A DNA stretch of 64,000 bases from Nannocystis sp. RBIL2 (GTDB lineage Bacteria > Myxococcota_A > Polyangia > Nannocystales > Nannocystaceae). A program made the translations under genes and the position numbers. The stretch is taken from assembly GCF_026626745.1 (NCBI RefSeq), contig NZ_JAPNJW010000001.1:3952001-4016000 (forward strand), given 5' to 3'. A model generated the notes under the pieces. The model was not told where the DNA came from. It was given only the letters and a program-made list of their open reading frames with translations, and searched no databases. Shown here piece by piece: positions 27,490 to 37,200 of the stretch (within the stretch, counting starts at the first letter, position 1; every line of letters begins with the position of its first letter).

Positions 27490-28385
27490 GTGACCGCAGC
27501 TCCGGCCCCGTGGCTCGTCGTGCGTCGCCTCGGCGGCCTCGTCCGCTTCAGCCACACCGTCTTCGGCCTGCCGTTCGCGCTGGCCGCGGTCGCCCTCGCG
27601 CACCGGCACGCGCTCGCGCACGGCGGCGCGGGCCTGGACCTCGGGCGCCTGGCGCTGATCGTCCTCGCCTTCACCGCGGCGCGCACCGCCGCCATGGGTT
27701 TCAATCGAATCGTCGATCGCCGGATCGACGCCGCCAACCCGCGCACCGCCATGCGCGAGCTGCCGGCCGGGCTGGTCTCGCTGCGGGCCGCGGTCCTGCT
27801 GACCGTCCTCTCGTCGCTCGCCTTCCTCGGCTGCGCCTGGCTCTTGGGACCTGTCCCGTTGTTGCTGGCCCCCGGCTGCCTGATCGTCGTCCTCGCCTAC
27901 AGCCTCTTCAAGCGCTTCTCGTGGTCGGCCCACCTGGTGCTCGGGCTCGCCCTCTCGCTCGCGCCCGGCGGCGCGTGGGTGGCCGTCACCAGCGACCTCG
28001 CCGCGCCCGCCACCCCGCTGTGGCTGATGCTCGCGGTCGCCACCTGGGTCGCCGGCTTCGACATCCTCTACAGCCTGCAGGACGAGACCTTCGACCGCGA
28101 GCAGCGGCTGCACTCGATCCCGTCCGCTTCGGCACCGTCGGCGCCCTGGTCTTCAGCGCCCTCCTCCACGTCGGCACAGTCGCCGCGCTGGTGGTCGTCC
28201 ACCTGCGCGAGGGGCTCGGCGTCGCCCATGCCGTCGGGGTCGCGCTGATCGCCGCGATCCTCGTCTACGAGCACGCGATCGTCCGCCCCGGCGACCTCAG
28301 CCGCATCGACAAGGCGTTCTTCGACCTCAACGGCTACATCAGCATGGCCTACCTCGCCTGCGCCCTGATCGCCACGTTGGTCTAG
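27490..28385 (+). pseudogene. UbiA-family prenyltransferase, single-base frameshift
   Basis: The first ~210 codons encode a UbiA-type prenyltransferase: RFSHTVFGLPFALAAVALA, the first Asp motif FNRIVDRRIDAANPRT and the second YSLQDETFDREQRLHSIP. At ~28118-28122 the frame shifts. The rest (VRFGTVGALVFSALLHVG to YISMAYLACALIATLV) continues in another frame, and inserting one base in GATCCCGTCC restores it. It resembles MqnP/UbiA enzymes that prenylate the quinone ring at the membrane. The lesion may be a sequencing error or true inactivation; the remaining sequence looks intact. GTG start, leaderless pattern. Confidence 0.82.
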
Positions 28386-28433
28386 CGCCGCGACCGCGAG
28401 CCGATCTCCCGGCGCAGCGAGCTCGCGACCGTC

Positions 28434-28447
28434 TGTCCGAAGAGACA
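28434..28447. repeat. Dispersed palindrome copy
   Basis: TGTCCGAAGAGACA between two same-strand genes; the same GAAG loop type as at 7040. Confidence 0.55.
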
Positions 28448-28519
28448 TATCCTCCTTGGTGTGACTTCGGCGGAGCTCCCGGCTCGCGCTCGCCCCTCCG
28501 CTCGTGCGACGCTGCTCGC

Positions 28520-28984
28520 GTGCCGAAACGCCTCCGCCGCCCCGGACCGCCGCTGCGCTTCCGGCAGCTCCACGACCGCGAGCCGCAGCCCCTGAAGCCC
28601 GGCACGCGCGAGTCGATCCTCGTCGCCTGTCCCCGCTGCGACGGCTGCGCGCGCCTCGTCACCCTGTACAGCGACGACACCCCGCCGTCGCGTCAGCGCC
28701 GGATGCACTGCCCCGCGTGCGGGGCCATCCGCGAGGAGCCGATCGGCCTGCGTCACTGGCTGCAGACCGACTGCTGCGGCCACGTGCTGTGGGCCACCGG
28801 CACCGAGCACCTGCAGGAGCTCGAGGACTACGTGCGCAGCCCGCTGCGCGAGCGCCTGCGCCTGTTCCTGCCCGACCGCTACCGGATCGCCCGCCTGCCG
28901 CGCTGGCTGATCCTCGCCCGCCACCGCGACGAGGTCCTCCGCGGCCTCGCCCGCCTCCGCCGCATGCTGCCGACCGAGGCCTGA
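28520..28984 (+). CDS. Zinc-ribbon protein
   Basis: A 154-residue basic protein. Residues ~36-70 carry CPRCDGCARL and CPACGAIREE, a two-knuckle zinc ribbon. Flanking conserved-looking segments are LRHWLQTDCCGHVLWATG and YRIARLPRWLILARHR. It probably binds nucleic acid or another protein in the cytoplasm; no named family assigned. GTG 28520 lies six bases after GACGCT (weak -10) with no Shine-Dalgarno. Confidence 0.7.
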   Translation: MPKRLRRPGPPLRFRQLHDREPQPLKPGTRESILVACPRCDGCARLVTLYSDDTPPSRQRRMHCPACGAIREEPIGLRHWLQTDCCGHVLWATGTEHLQELEDYVRSPLRERLRLFLPDRYRIARLPRWLILARHRDEVLRGLARLRRMLPTEA

Positions 28985-29036
28985 CGGACATACCTATCAA
29001 GTAACAGTCAAACAAAGAGCGCGAGGCAATCATCGC

Positions 29037-29052
29037 ATGTCCTCGGGGACAT
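29037..29052. repeat. Dispersed palindrome at a convergent junction
   Basis: ATGTCC-TCGG-GGACAT, perfect, between the zinc-ribbon and Asp-rich genes. Confidence 0.7.
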
Positions 29053-29079
29053 CTGCGACGCTGCGCTCGCGCAATCTCT

Positions 29080-29145
29080 CTAAATAAAGAAGGGGACGAG
29101 ACGCGGCGAGCTCGCAAAGGGGTCCATCTGTCGCGAGCTCGCCGC
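29080..29145 (-). terminator. Terminator of the Asp-alternating protein gene
   Basis: A perfect 13-base stem (arms at 29103-29115 and 29133-29145, core GCGAGCTCGC) with a 17-base loop, followed on the minus strand by a T-rich run (TTCTTTATTTA). Confidence 0.7.
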
Positions 29146-29211
29146 TCTCGTCGAAGTCGTGGCCCGGCGCGACCGCGCGGGGCGGTCGCGGGCCGGGGCT
29201 CTCTACGGCGA

Positions 29212-30015
29212 TCACTCGCCGCAGAAGAAGAAGCCGGCGTAGATGTCGCCGTCGCAGAACAGCGCGCCGCCGAGGTTGCAGGCCGCCACGCAATGGGCCA
29301 TCAGGCCGGCCTGGCAGGCCGCCATCTCGTGCAGGCCGCAGTCCTCGCCGAGCTCGACGATGCAGGCCGCCTCGACCGCGATCGGGTCGCACTTCGCCAG
29401 GCACTCGACGCCCAGGGCGACCTCGCAGCCGACGTCCACGCCCAGGCCGACGTCGAGGCAGATGTCGAGGTCGAGGTCGACATCGACGCCGAGGTCGACG
29501 TCGAAGCACGCGTCGATGTCGAGGTCGATGTCGAGGAGGCCGTCGAGCAGGCCGTCGAGCAGGCCGTCCAGGCCGTCGAGGCAGCTGTCGGCGCCGAGGA
29601 ACACGCCGTCGCAGAACAGCGCGCCGCCGGCCTCGATCTCCGCCTCGCAGTGCGCGGTCATGTCGGCCACGCAGCCGAGGAACGCATCGATGCCGCAGTC
29701 GACCCCGAGCTGGGCGATGCACGCGGCTTCGACGCTGAGCGGATCGCAGTAAAGCTCTGCGTCGATGTCGGTGACGATCGCGCAATCAGCTCCGAGATCG
29801 ACGTCGATGTCGTAGCAGGTGCCCAGGTCGAGGTCGACATCGACGTCGATGTCGAGGTCGATGCCGAGGTCGAGGTCGAGACCCAGCCCTCCCCAACCTC
29901 CTCCTCCACAGCCGTTCTCGCAGCCGTGAGCATCGGCGTCGGTCGTCGTGTAGGCGAAGCCGGCGGCGGTGGCGAACGAGAGGGCGACGAAGAACGAAGA
30001 GATGATGCGAGACAT
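29212..30015 (-). CDS. Secreted Asp-alternating, Cys-rich duplicated protein
   Basis: A 267-residue exported protein. AAGGAA precedes the ATG, and the signal (IISSFFVALSFATAAGFA) is followed by a Gly/Cys segment. It has two tracts of strictly alternating Asp and aliphatic residues (LDLDLGIDLDIDVDVDLDL; later DIDLDIDACFDVDLG with VDVDLDLD). Each tract is followed by a related Cys module: CDPLSVEAACIAQLGVDCG..GGALFCDG and CDPIAVEAACIVELGEDCG..GGALFCDG. Alternation places all Asp on one face of a beta strand, so Ca2+ binding or filament formation is plausible (inference). No known family recognised. Confidence 0.75.
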   Translation of the reverse strand: MSRIISSFFVALSFATAAGFAYTTTDADAHGCENGCGGGGWGGLGLDLDLGIDLDIDVDVDLDLGTCYDIDVDLGADCAIVTDIDAELYCDPLSVEAACIAQLGVDCGIDAFLGCVADMTAHCEAEIEAGGALFCDGVFLGADSCLDGLDGLLDGLLDGLLDIDLDIDACFDVDLGVDVDLDLDICLDVGLGVDVGCEVALGVECLAKCDPIAVEAACIVELGEDCGLHEMAACQAGLMAHCVAACNLGGALFCDGDIYAGFFFCGE

Positions 30016-30863
30016 GGCAAGTTCCTTTCAGGGCACAAGAGTGTGCGGGTCACTGGTAGATGGGGGTCTACACAGCGAGGGGTTTATCGAATCGCCGCGG
30101 ACCGTCCCGCAGGCGACATTGACGAGTCAACCATGGTGAGCACCTTGAGGCGGGCAAGCAGAAAAATCGGGGGTGAGCGGTTGCAGCCGGGGCCTGCAGA
30201 CCGCGTCGACAGGGCGCTACGAGCTCGCCAGACCCGCCAGGAGCCTGTTTGAAGCGATTTTGCGGGCACCGAGTGCAACTGTGAATCGACGGCGCCGAGC
30301 CCGGCCGCAGGCGCCCGACCTGCGGTTGCCGCGCCGCAAATCACGGTAGTTGTGCAATGATTGCAGGCGAATTGGTACGGCGAAACGCCGCGCGAACGCC
30401 CAATTCAGCGCCGGCACAGTCGGACTGTAGGCCCGAGTAACCAGCGCACCCCGAGGCCGTCGTTCTCCCGCCCCGCCACAAGCATGAGCCCGCCCGCAGG
30501 AGCTGTCCCGGAGCCGCTGCGGGCTCGATCTCGCGGATCGTCGCCCCGCCGGCGAATGGCCACAGGGCGGCCCGCACAGCTCGCTCGCGCCGGCGTCCCC
30601 TCGGGTCCGCGCTCGCGCCCCGTCAGGACGCAGGTGCCGACATTCGTCGCGGTCGTTGCGCGACGCTACCGCCATTTCCCCGTCATTCGTGCCAGTTGAG
30701 GGGCGAACTGCGATTCGCCGTCACCGACATGGCCCATTGAAACACGTTCCAGAACCGATCTGCCCCATCGGGCGCCCCATGTCTGCCAGTGAGGTCCTCC
30801 CGGGCCGCGGCTCGGCCCGGTGGATCAATGTCAACACCGCGAGAGGCCTCGCCGGTCGAATCG
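30016..30863. other. 848-base non-coding gap
   Basis: No frame here looks coding on either strand. The first bases hold the ribosome site of the Asp-rich gene and a short inverted repeat (TAGA-N6-TCTA, ~30056-30069). An inverted pair GAATTGG/CCCAATTC lies around 30370-30410. Nothing else is supported. Confidence 0.5.
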
Positions 30864-33497
30864 TCAATCGCCCGCTCGCGGGGCCCTCAGCACGTACTCC
30901 CGCTCGATCGTGGTCCCGCCGCGATCGAGCGTCAGCGTCAGGCGCCCGCGGCCGAGCACCGCCTCGGTGTCCCACATGAAGTCCGGGCCCACCGGCGCGC
31001 CGTCGACGGCGACGATTCGGTCGCGCACCGCGAGGTCGAGCCGGCGCATCACCTCGCTGCCGTGGGCGACCATCACCCGGAAGCCGACGAGCTGGCCGTC
31101 CTCCTGGTCCGGCATGAACCAGCTGCCCTCGAGCAGCGCCTCGGGATCGATCTCCCCCTTCAGGACGGCCGGATCGATCTCGCAGCGGCTGTGGTCGTAG
31201 GTGCAGCGCAGGCTCTCGGCCGTGTCCGGCGTGTGCGGCACGATCGTGCCGACCGAGAAGTCGAGGTAGCCGCGCTCCTGCGGGCTGCGCTCGTCGAGCT
31301 CGCCGGCGTCCTTCTGGCGCAGCGCCGCCGCGCCCGCGACGTCGCCGACGTACTCGAGCAGCGCCGCCTGCTGCCTTCGCAGCCACCCGCGCCGTGATGG
31401 ATCGAGCTCGCCGCGCAGCGCGGTGGCGAAGTCGTCCAGCGCCCCGCGCACGACCTCGCACGCCGGCAAAGTGCCGTCCGGGGCGACGCAGCTGCCCGCG
31501 GGCACCGCGTGGCGCACGTGCGCGGCCGCGAAGATCGCCAGGTCCGCGGCCAACCGGCGCCGCAGCCGGTGCTCCGCCGGCAACTTGGCCAGCGCCGCGC
31601 GCAGGCCGTCCCACGCGGCCATTCGCGCGCGCTCGCTGTGCGGGCCGGCCTCGAGCAGCTCGGCCGTCGCGGCCCAGGCTCGCGCGGCGACGTCGGCGAA
31701 CCCGGCGGCCGCGCTCCTCTCCGCGATCCCCTGCAGCAGCTTGAGGGTGCGCGCCCGCGGCGGCAGCTGACGCTCGCTGTGGACGATGCGCTCGCCCGTC
31801 CGCGGGTCGGTGTACGAGTACGTGTTCGGCTCGTCCGTCGGGTCGTGGAAGCCGAGCAGCGCGGTGGCGAGCTCGATCTCCGCGTTGACGCGCGCGTCGC
31901 CCAGCAGGTGCGCCGAACCCAGCGCCTCGAACCCCTTGCCCAGCTCGGGCAAGCGCGCCGCGTGCAGCGCCCGCGGCCCGAAACCTCCCGCCATCAGCAG
32001 ACGCGCCCGCCAGCTCATCCTCCGCGTCGGCGCGAAGCCCTGACTGGTGAGCGTGTTGTACTGCGACGATTGCTCGCAGTCGGCGAGGTCGGGCAAGAAC
32101 TCGTGGGCGTTGCCGACCAGCATCGCGCTCTCGCGCACGCCCTCGCCCGCCGCGATCACCAGATCGTCGAGCGCGGTGAGCCGGTCGGCCAGGCAGGTGT
32201 TGGTCCAGTTGAACTGATCCTTGGTCGCAGACGGCTTCGCCGAGACCTCGAGCCAGCGCGCCGCGTAGGCGTCGAGCGCCAGCACCAGCATGTCGACCTC
32301 GTCGCGCGCCCGCGGCAGCGCCCACCGCAGCGCCCGCGCCCGCTCCGTGTTCCACACCTCGTCGATGTCCTTGCCCGGGCGGTCGTTGTACTTGAAGCCC
32401 AGCTCCTCCGTCACGACGGCCGCCGACGAGGTCGGCGGCTCCTTTGAAGAATAGACATAGGCCCCGAAGGCCATGGCCGAAGAGACAGCCACCCCCGCGA
32501 CCATCAGCGCCGGCCGCCACGCCCGCGACGCGCTCGCGCGGGCCAGCGCGGCCAGCAGCGCGTCCATCGACGGGTAGCGGGCCGCGGGATCGATCTGCAG
32601 CCCGCGCGTCAGCACCGCCTGCAGCGCCCGCGGCAGCGCCCGGGTGGGCCTGACCAGCTCCTTGCCCGCGAACGCCTCGCACAGCTGCGCCAGGGTCTCG
32701 CCGCGGAACGGCCGGTGCCCGTGCAGCGCCTCGAACAGCACCACGCAGAACGCGAACTGGTCGCTGCGCGCAGTAGCCTGGAGGCCCATCAACTGCTCGG
32801 GGGCCATGTACGCCGGCGTGCCGAGCACCGCGCCGGTGCGCGTCATCGGCTCGGCCAGCGCGGCCGCGTGCTCGTCGGCGGTGCGCTCGGCCTCGGCGAC
32901 CGCGTCCTCGCCGAGCCGCGCGAGGCCGAAGTCGGAGATCCGTATTCGCCCGCCGCCGACGAGGACGTTGGCCGGCTTGAAGTCGCGATGCACGAGCCCC
33001 GCCGCGTGCGCCGCCGCCAGCCCGCGCCCGGCCTGCGTCAACACCTCGACGACCTCCTGCCAGCGCCGCGGCGCCGCCCGCAGCCAGTCGCCGAGCGTCC
33101 CGCCGCCCTCGTACTCCATCGCCAGCCACACCTGCCCGGCGTGGATCCCGGCGTCGAACACCGCGAGCACGTTCGGGTGCTGCAGCCGCGCCATCGCCTG
33201 CGCCTCGCGCAGCAGCCGCTGCTGCGCCAGCGGCCCGAGCTGGCCGGGGCGCAGCAGCTTGAGCGCGACTGTGCGGTCGAGCTGCGGATCGCGGGCCGCG
33301 TAGACCACCCCCATCCCGCCGGCGCCGACCACCCGCAGCACCTGGAACCGGCCGATCGCGCTCGGCTCGTGCGGCTCGTCGAACAGCGACGCCGCGACCT
33401 GGCGGCGGATCTGCTCGAGCGGGTGCAGGAGGACGTCGTCGGAGGCTTGCAACGTGTCGGAGCTCGGGCTGAGGCGTTCGAGGGCGGCCGCGGTCAT
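30864..33497 (-). CDS. Ser/Thr kinase with C-terminal PDZ-like domain
   Basis: An 877-residue kinase. The catalytic domain (~51-315) has GAGGMGVVYAARD, VALKLL, LVHRDFKPANVLV, ISDFGLAR and GTPAYMAPEQL. A membrane helix (~348-370, LMVAGVAVSSAMAFGAYVY) leads to a long helical extracytoplasmic region. The last ~75 residues (LVGFRVMVAHGSEVMRRLDL, VRDRIVAVDGAPVG) match a PDZ fold that would bind peptide termini. It is divergent from an ECF sigma factor 102 bases away, suggesting a kinase-sigma signalling pair. No ribosome site is obvious before ATG 33497. Confidence 0.88.
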   Translation of the reverse strand: MTAAALERLSPSSDTLQASDDVLLHPLEQIRRQVAASLFDEPHEPSAIGRFQVLRVVGAGGMGVVYAARDPQLDRTVALKLLRPGQLGPLAQQRLLREAQAMARLQHPNVLAVFDAGIHAGQVWLAMEYEGGGTLGDWLRAAPRRWQEVVEVLTQAGRGLAAAHAAGLVHRDFKPANVLVGGGRIRISDFGLARLGEDAVAEAERTADEHAAALAEPMTRTGAVLGTPAYMAPEQLMGLQATARSDQFAFCVVLFEALHGHRPFRGETLAQLCEAFAGKELVRPTRALPRALQAVLTRGLQIDPAARYPSMDALLAALARASASRAWRPALMVAGVAVSSAMAFGAYVYSSKEPPTSSAAVVTEELGFKYNDRPGKDIDEVWNTERARALRWALPRARDEVDMLVLALDAYAARWLEVSAKPSATKDQFNWTNTCLADRLTALDDLVIAAGEGVRESAMLVGNAHEFLPDLADCEQSSQYNTLTSQGFAPTRRMSWRARLLMAGGFGPRALHAARLPELGKGFEALGSAHLLGDARVNAEIELATALLGFHDPTDEPNTYSYTDPRTGERIVHSERQLPPRARTLKLLQGIAERSAAAGFADVAARAWAATAELLEAGPHSERARMAAWDGLRAALAKLPAEHRLRRRLAADLAIFAAAHVRHAVPAGSCVAPDGTLPACEVVRGALDDFATALRGELDPSRRGWLRRQQAALLEYVGDVAGAAALRQKDAGELDERSPQERGYLDFSVGTIVPHTPDTAESLRCTYDHSRCEIDPAVLKGEIDPEALLEGSWFMPDQEDGQLVGFRVMVAHGSEVMRRLDLAVRDRIVAVDGAPVGPDFMWDTEAVLGRGRLTLTLDRGGTTIEREYVLRAPRAGD

Positions 33498-33587
33498 GGG
33501 GGAGGCTCTTGCCCGCGACGTTCCACGAGGATGCCGATCGATCACCCCCGGTGACGATTTTTTTTCGCCGCCCGCCGCGCGCCCGAC

Positions 33588-33593
33588 TACCAT
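33588..33593 (+). promoter_or_regulatory. -10 box of leaderless ECF sigma gene
   Basis: TACCAT, six-base spacer to GTG 33600; a T8 tract lies ~30 bases upstream. Confidence 0.55.
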
Positions 33594-33599
33594 CGCCGC

Positions 33600-34211
33600 G
33601 TGGAGACCGACGAGGCGCTGGTGGCCGCCTGGCGAGACGGGGACAAGCGCGCCGGCAGCCGCCTGTTTTCCCGCCACTTCGAGCCGATCGCGCGCTTCTT
33701 CTACAGCAAGGTCCAGACCGGCGTGGAGGACCTCGTGCAGCGCACCTTCCTCGCCCTCGTCGAGCGCAGCGAGCACCTCCCCGAGGGCGTGCCGGTGCGC
33801 GCCTACCTGTTCGGGATCGCGCGCAAGCTGCTGCTCCGCCGCTTCCGCGACCAGTACCGCGACGGCATCTTCGACGGCGACACGGTCTCGGTCGCCGATC
33901 TCGGCGAGTCGCCCAGCGCCCTGGTCGACCGCCGCGAGCACCTCCAGCTGCTTTATCACGCCCTGCGCTCGCTGCCGCTCGAGCTGCAGATCGTCGTCGA
34001 GCTGTTCTACTGGGAGAGCTACCCGGCCCCGGCCATCGCCGCCGCGCTGGAGCTGCCCGAGGGCACCGTCCGCAGCCGCCTCCGCCGCGCCCGCGAGCTG
34101 CTCGGCGACCACCTCCGCGCCCTCGCCCCCGCGCCCGAGCTCGCCGAGGCGACCCTCCACGACCTCGAGCGCTGGGCCCGCGAGCTGCGCGACCAGCTCG
34201 GCCGCGCCTGA
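33600..34211 (+). CDS. ECF RNA polymerase sigma factor
   Basis: A 203-residue sigma factor. Region 2 spans ~5-80 (AGSRLFSRHFEPIARFFYSK, EDLVQRTFLALVE, VRAYLFGIARKLLL) and region 4 spans ~120-180 (LRSLPLELQIVVELFYWESY, IAAALELPEGTVRSRLRRAREL). It should direct RNA polymerase to a small regulon. No anti-sigma gene is adjacent; the divergent PDZ-kinase is the likely regulator (inference). The C-terminal ~25 residues are an extra helix. Leaderless GTG start. Confidence 0.92.
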   Translation: METDEALVAAWRDGDKRAGSRLFSRHFEPIARFFYSKVQTGVEDLVQRTFLALVERSEHLPEGVPVRAYLFGIARKLLLRRFRDQYRDGIFDGDTVSVADLGESPSALVDRREHLQLLYHALRSLPLELQIVVELFYWESYPAPAIAAALELPEGTVRSRLRRARELLGDHLRALAPAPELAEATLHDLERWARELRDQLGRA

Positions 34212-34229
34212 CTTTCTGCGCCCGAAGGG

Positions 34230-34281
34230 ACATGTCGTCGCGGACATGCCGCATCGGGCATGTCCGAACGGGCATGTCCCG
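34230..34281. repeat. Cluster of CATGTCC palindromes, convergent junction
   Basis: ACATGTC-GTCGCG-GACATGC (34230-34248), GGACATGCC-N6-GGCATGTCC (34242-34265) and GGGCATGTCCGAACGGGCAT (from 34256) overlap between the sigma and RND genes. Confidence 0.85.
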
Positions 34282-34286
34282 AAAGA

Positions 34287-37200
34287 TTACTCGGGCTCGG
34301 CCTTCTTGCGCGAGGCCGCGGCGATCAGCGCGAAGAACAGCGGGGTGGCGAAGATCGCCAGCACCGTGGCCGCGAGCATCCCGCCGAGCACGCCGGTGCC
34401 GATCGCCCGCTGGCTGTTCGAGCTCGCGCCGGAGGCGATCGCCAGCGGCACCACGCCGAGGATGAACGCCAGCGAGGTCATGACGATCGGGCGGAAGCGC
34501 AGCCGGCAGGCCTCGACCGCCGCGGCGCGGACCGAGCGGCCCTCTGCGACCAGCTCCTTGGCGACCTCGATGATGAGGATCGCGTTCTTCGCGGTCAGGC
34601 CGATGATCGTGATGAGGCCGACCTTGAAGTAGACGTCGTTGGGCAGCTCGCGCCACAGGATGGCGAGGACCGAGCCGAGCACGCCGGTGGGGATGACGAG
34701 CAGCACCGCCAGCGGGATCGACCAGCTCTCGTACAGCGCCGCGAGGCACAGGAACACGCACACCAGCGACAGCGCCAGCAGATAGACCGCCTGGCTGCCC
34801 GACAGCTTCTCCTGCAGCGACTGGCCGGTCCATGCGTGGTCGAAGCCCTCCGGCAGCTGGCCCGCGAGGCGCTCCATCTCGGCCATCGCGTCGCCGCTGG
34901 CGCGCCCCGGCGCCGCCATGCCGCTGAACTTGATGGTCTGGTAGCCGTTGAAGCTCGCCACCTGCGACGGCCCCATCGTCCACGCCACCTCGGCGAACGC
35001 GCGCATCGGCACCATCTTGCCCTCGCTGTTGCGCACGAACAGGTCGAGCAGGTCCTCCGCCTTCATGCGCCGGGCCGCGTCCGCCTGGACGATCACCCGC
35101 TGCATCCGCGACTGGTTGGGGAAGTCGTTGACGTAGCCCGAGCCGAGGCTGGTCGACAGCGTCTGGTTGATCGCCCCGAACTGGACCCCGAGCGCGTTCG
35201 CCTTGTCGCGGTCGACCCGGAGCTCGATCTGCGGCGCCGTCGGCAGACCCTCGACGTACACGTTGGCCAGCACCGGGCTCTGCGAGGCCGCCGCGAGCAG
35301 CTGATCGCGGGCCGCCGCCAGCGCCTTCTGCCCGCGCTGCGCCTTGTCCTGCAGGCGGAAGCTGAAGCCGCTCGAGTTGCCGAGCGACTCGATCGCCGGC
35401 GGCGCGAGGGCGAACGCGATCGCGTCGGCCATCCCGCCCAGCGCGGCGTTGGCCCGCCTGCCCACGGCGTCGGCCGAGTCCTCCGGCCCGCGCTGCGACC
35501 AGTCGTCGAGCATGATGAACGCGAGCGCCGCGTTCTGACCCTGGCCCGAGAACCCGAAGCCCGCGATCGTGGCGACGCTGGCGACCGCCGCATCGCTGGC
35601 GAAGTGCGCCTCGATCTTCTCGATCACGTCGAGCGTGCGCTCCTGCGACGCCTCCGGCGGGGTCTGCACGTCGACGATCAGATAGCCCTGGTCCTCGGTC
35701 GGCAGGAAGCTCGACGGCAGCCGCTGGTAGCACCACGCCAGCGCGCCGAGCAGGGCCACGTAGACCACCAGGGACCGCGCCGGCCGGCGCAGCACCCCGC
35801 CCACGCCGGCGCGGTAGCCCATCGTCAGGGCCTCGAAGCCGCGGTTGAACCACGCGAACGGCCCGCGGCGCGCGCGGCCGTGCTCCGCGGTGTGCGGGCG
35901 CAGCAGCGTGCCGCACAGCGCCGGTGTCAGCGACAACGCGAGGAACGCCGAGAAGGCGATCGACGTCGCCATCGACACCGCGAACTGGCGGTAGATCACG
36001 CCGACCGAGCCGGGGAAGAACGCCATCGGCAGGAACACCGCGATCAGCACCACCGTGATGCCGATGATCGCCCCGGTGATCTGGCTCATCGCCTTGCGCG
36101 TCGCCGCCTTCGGCCCGAGCCCCTCCTCGGCCATGATGCGCTCGACGTTCTCGACCACCACGATCGCGTCGTCGACGAGGATGCCGATCGCCAGCACCAT
36201 GCCGAACATGGTCAGGACGTTGATCGAGAACCCGGCCAGCAGCAGCGCCGCGCAGGTCCCGAGCAGCGCCACCGGCACCACGATCGCCGGGATGATGGTG
36301 TAGCGGAAGTCCTGCAGGAACAGGAACATCACCGCGAACACCAGCCCCATCGCCTCGAGCAGGGTGACCACGACCTGGCGGATCGAGACCTCGACGAACG
36401 GCGTCGTGTCGTACGGGACTGAGATCTCCACGTTCGCCGGCATCGTCCGCATCAGCTCGGCGATCTTCTCGTGAACGCCGGTGGCGGTGGCCAGCGCGTT
36501 GCCGCCGGGCGCGAGCTGGATGCCGATGCCGGCCGCGGGCACGCCGTCGAGGCGCGACTGAAACAGGTAGCTCTGGCCGCCGAGCTCGACGTCGGCGACG
36601 TCGCGCAGGCGCACCAGCGAGCCGTCGGTGTTGGCGCGCAGGACGATCTGCTCGAACTCCTGGACGGTGCCGAGCTGGCCCTTGACGAGCACGTTGGCGG
36701 CGATCCGCTGGCCGTCGACCGCCGGCGGCGCGCCGACGGTGCCCGACGCGATCTGGGCGTTCTGGCTCTCGATCGCGGCCGTGACGTCGCCGGCGGTGAG
36801 GCCGAAGCCGACCAGGCGGACCGGATCGATCCACACGCGCAGCGCCTTCTCGGTCGAGAACAGGGTCGCGCGACCGACCCCGGGCACGCGCCGCAGCTCG
36901 CCGAGGATCCGCCGGGCCGCGAGGTCGCCGAGCTCGACCTCCGTCATGCTGCCGTCGGTCGCCCGCACCGTGACGAACTGCATGATGGCGGTCGTCGCCT
37001 CCTCGATCTGCACGCCCTGCTGCGCCACCACCCGGGGCAGCCGCGCCTCGACCCGCTTGAGCCGGTTCTGCACCGCCACGGTCGCCTTCGCCGGGTCGTA
37101 GCCGGGCGCGAACGACACCATGATCTGCGCGGTGCCCGAGGCGTCGCTGGTCGACTCGAAGTACATCACCCCCGGGATGCCGTTGAGCTCCTCCTCGAGG

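Noticed and set aside
30361-30699. 112-codon frame in the 30.0-30.9 kb gap
   Set aside because: No ribosome site or -10 box at the right distance and Arg/Pro/Ser composition typical of non-coding frames.
30721-36834. 2037-codon open frame on the minus strand
   Set aside because: It is a shadow frame running across the RND pump and the PDZ-kinase genes. The true frames hold all family motifs, and the shadow is Arg/Ala/Gly low complexity.
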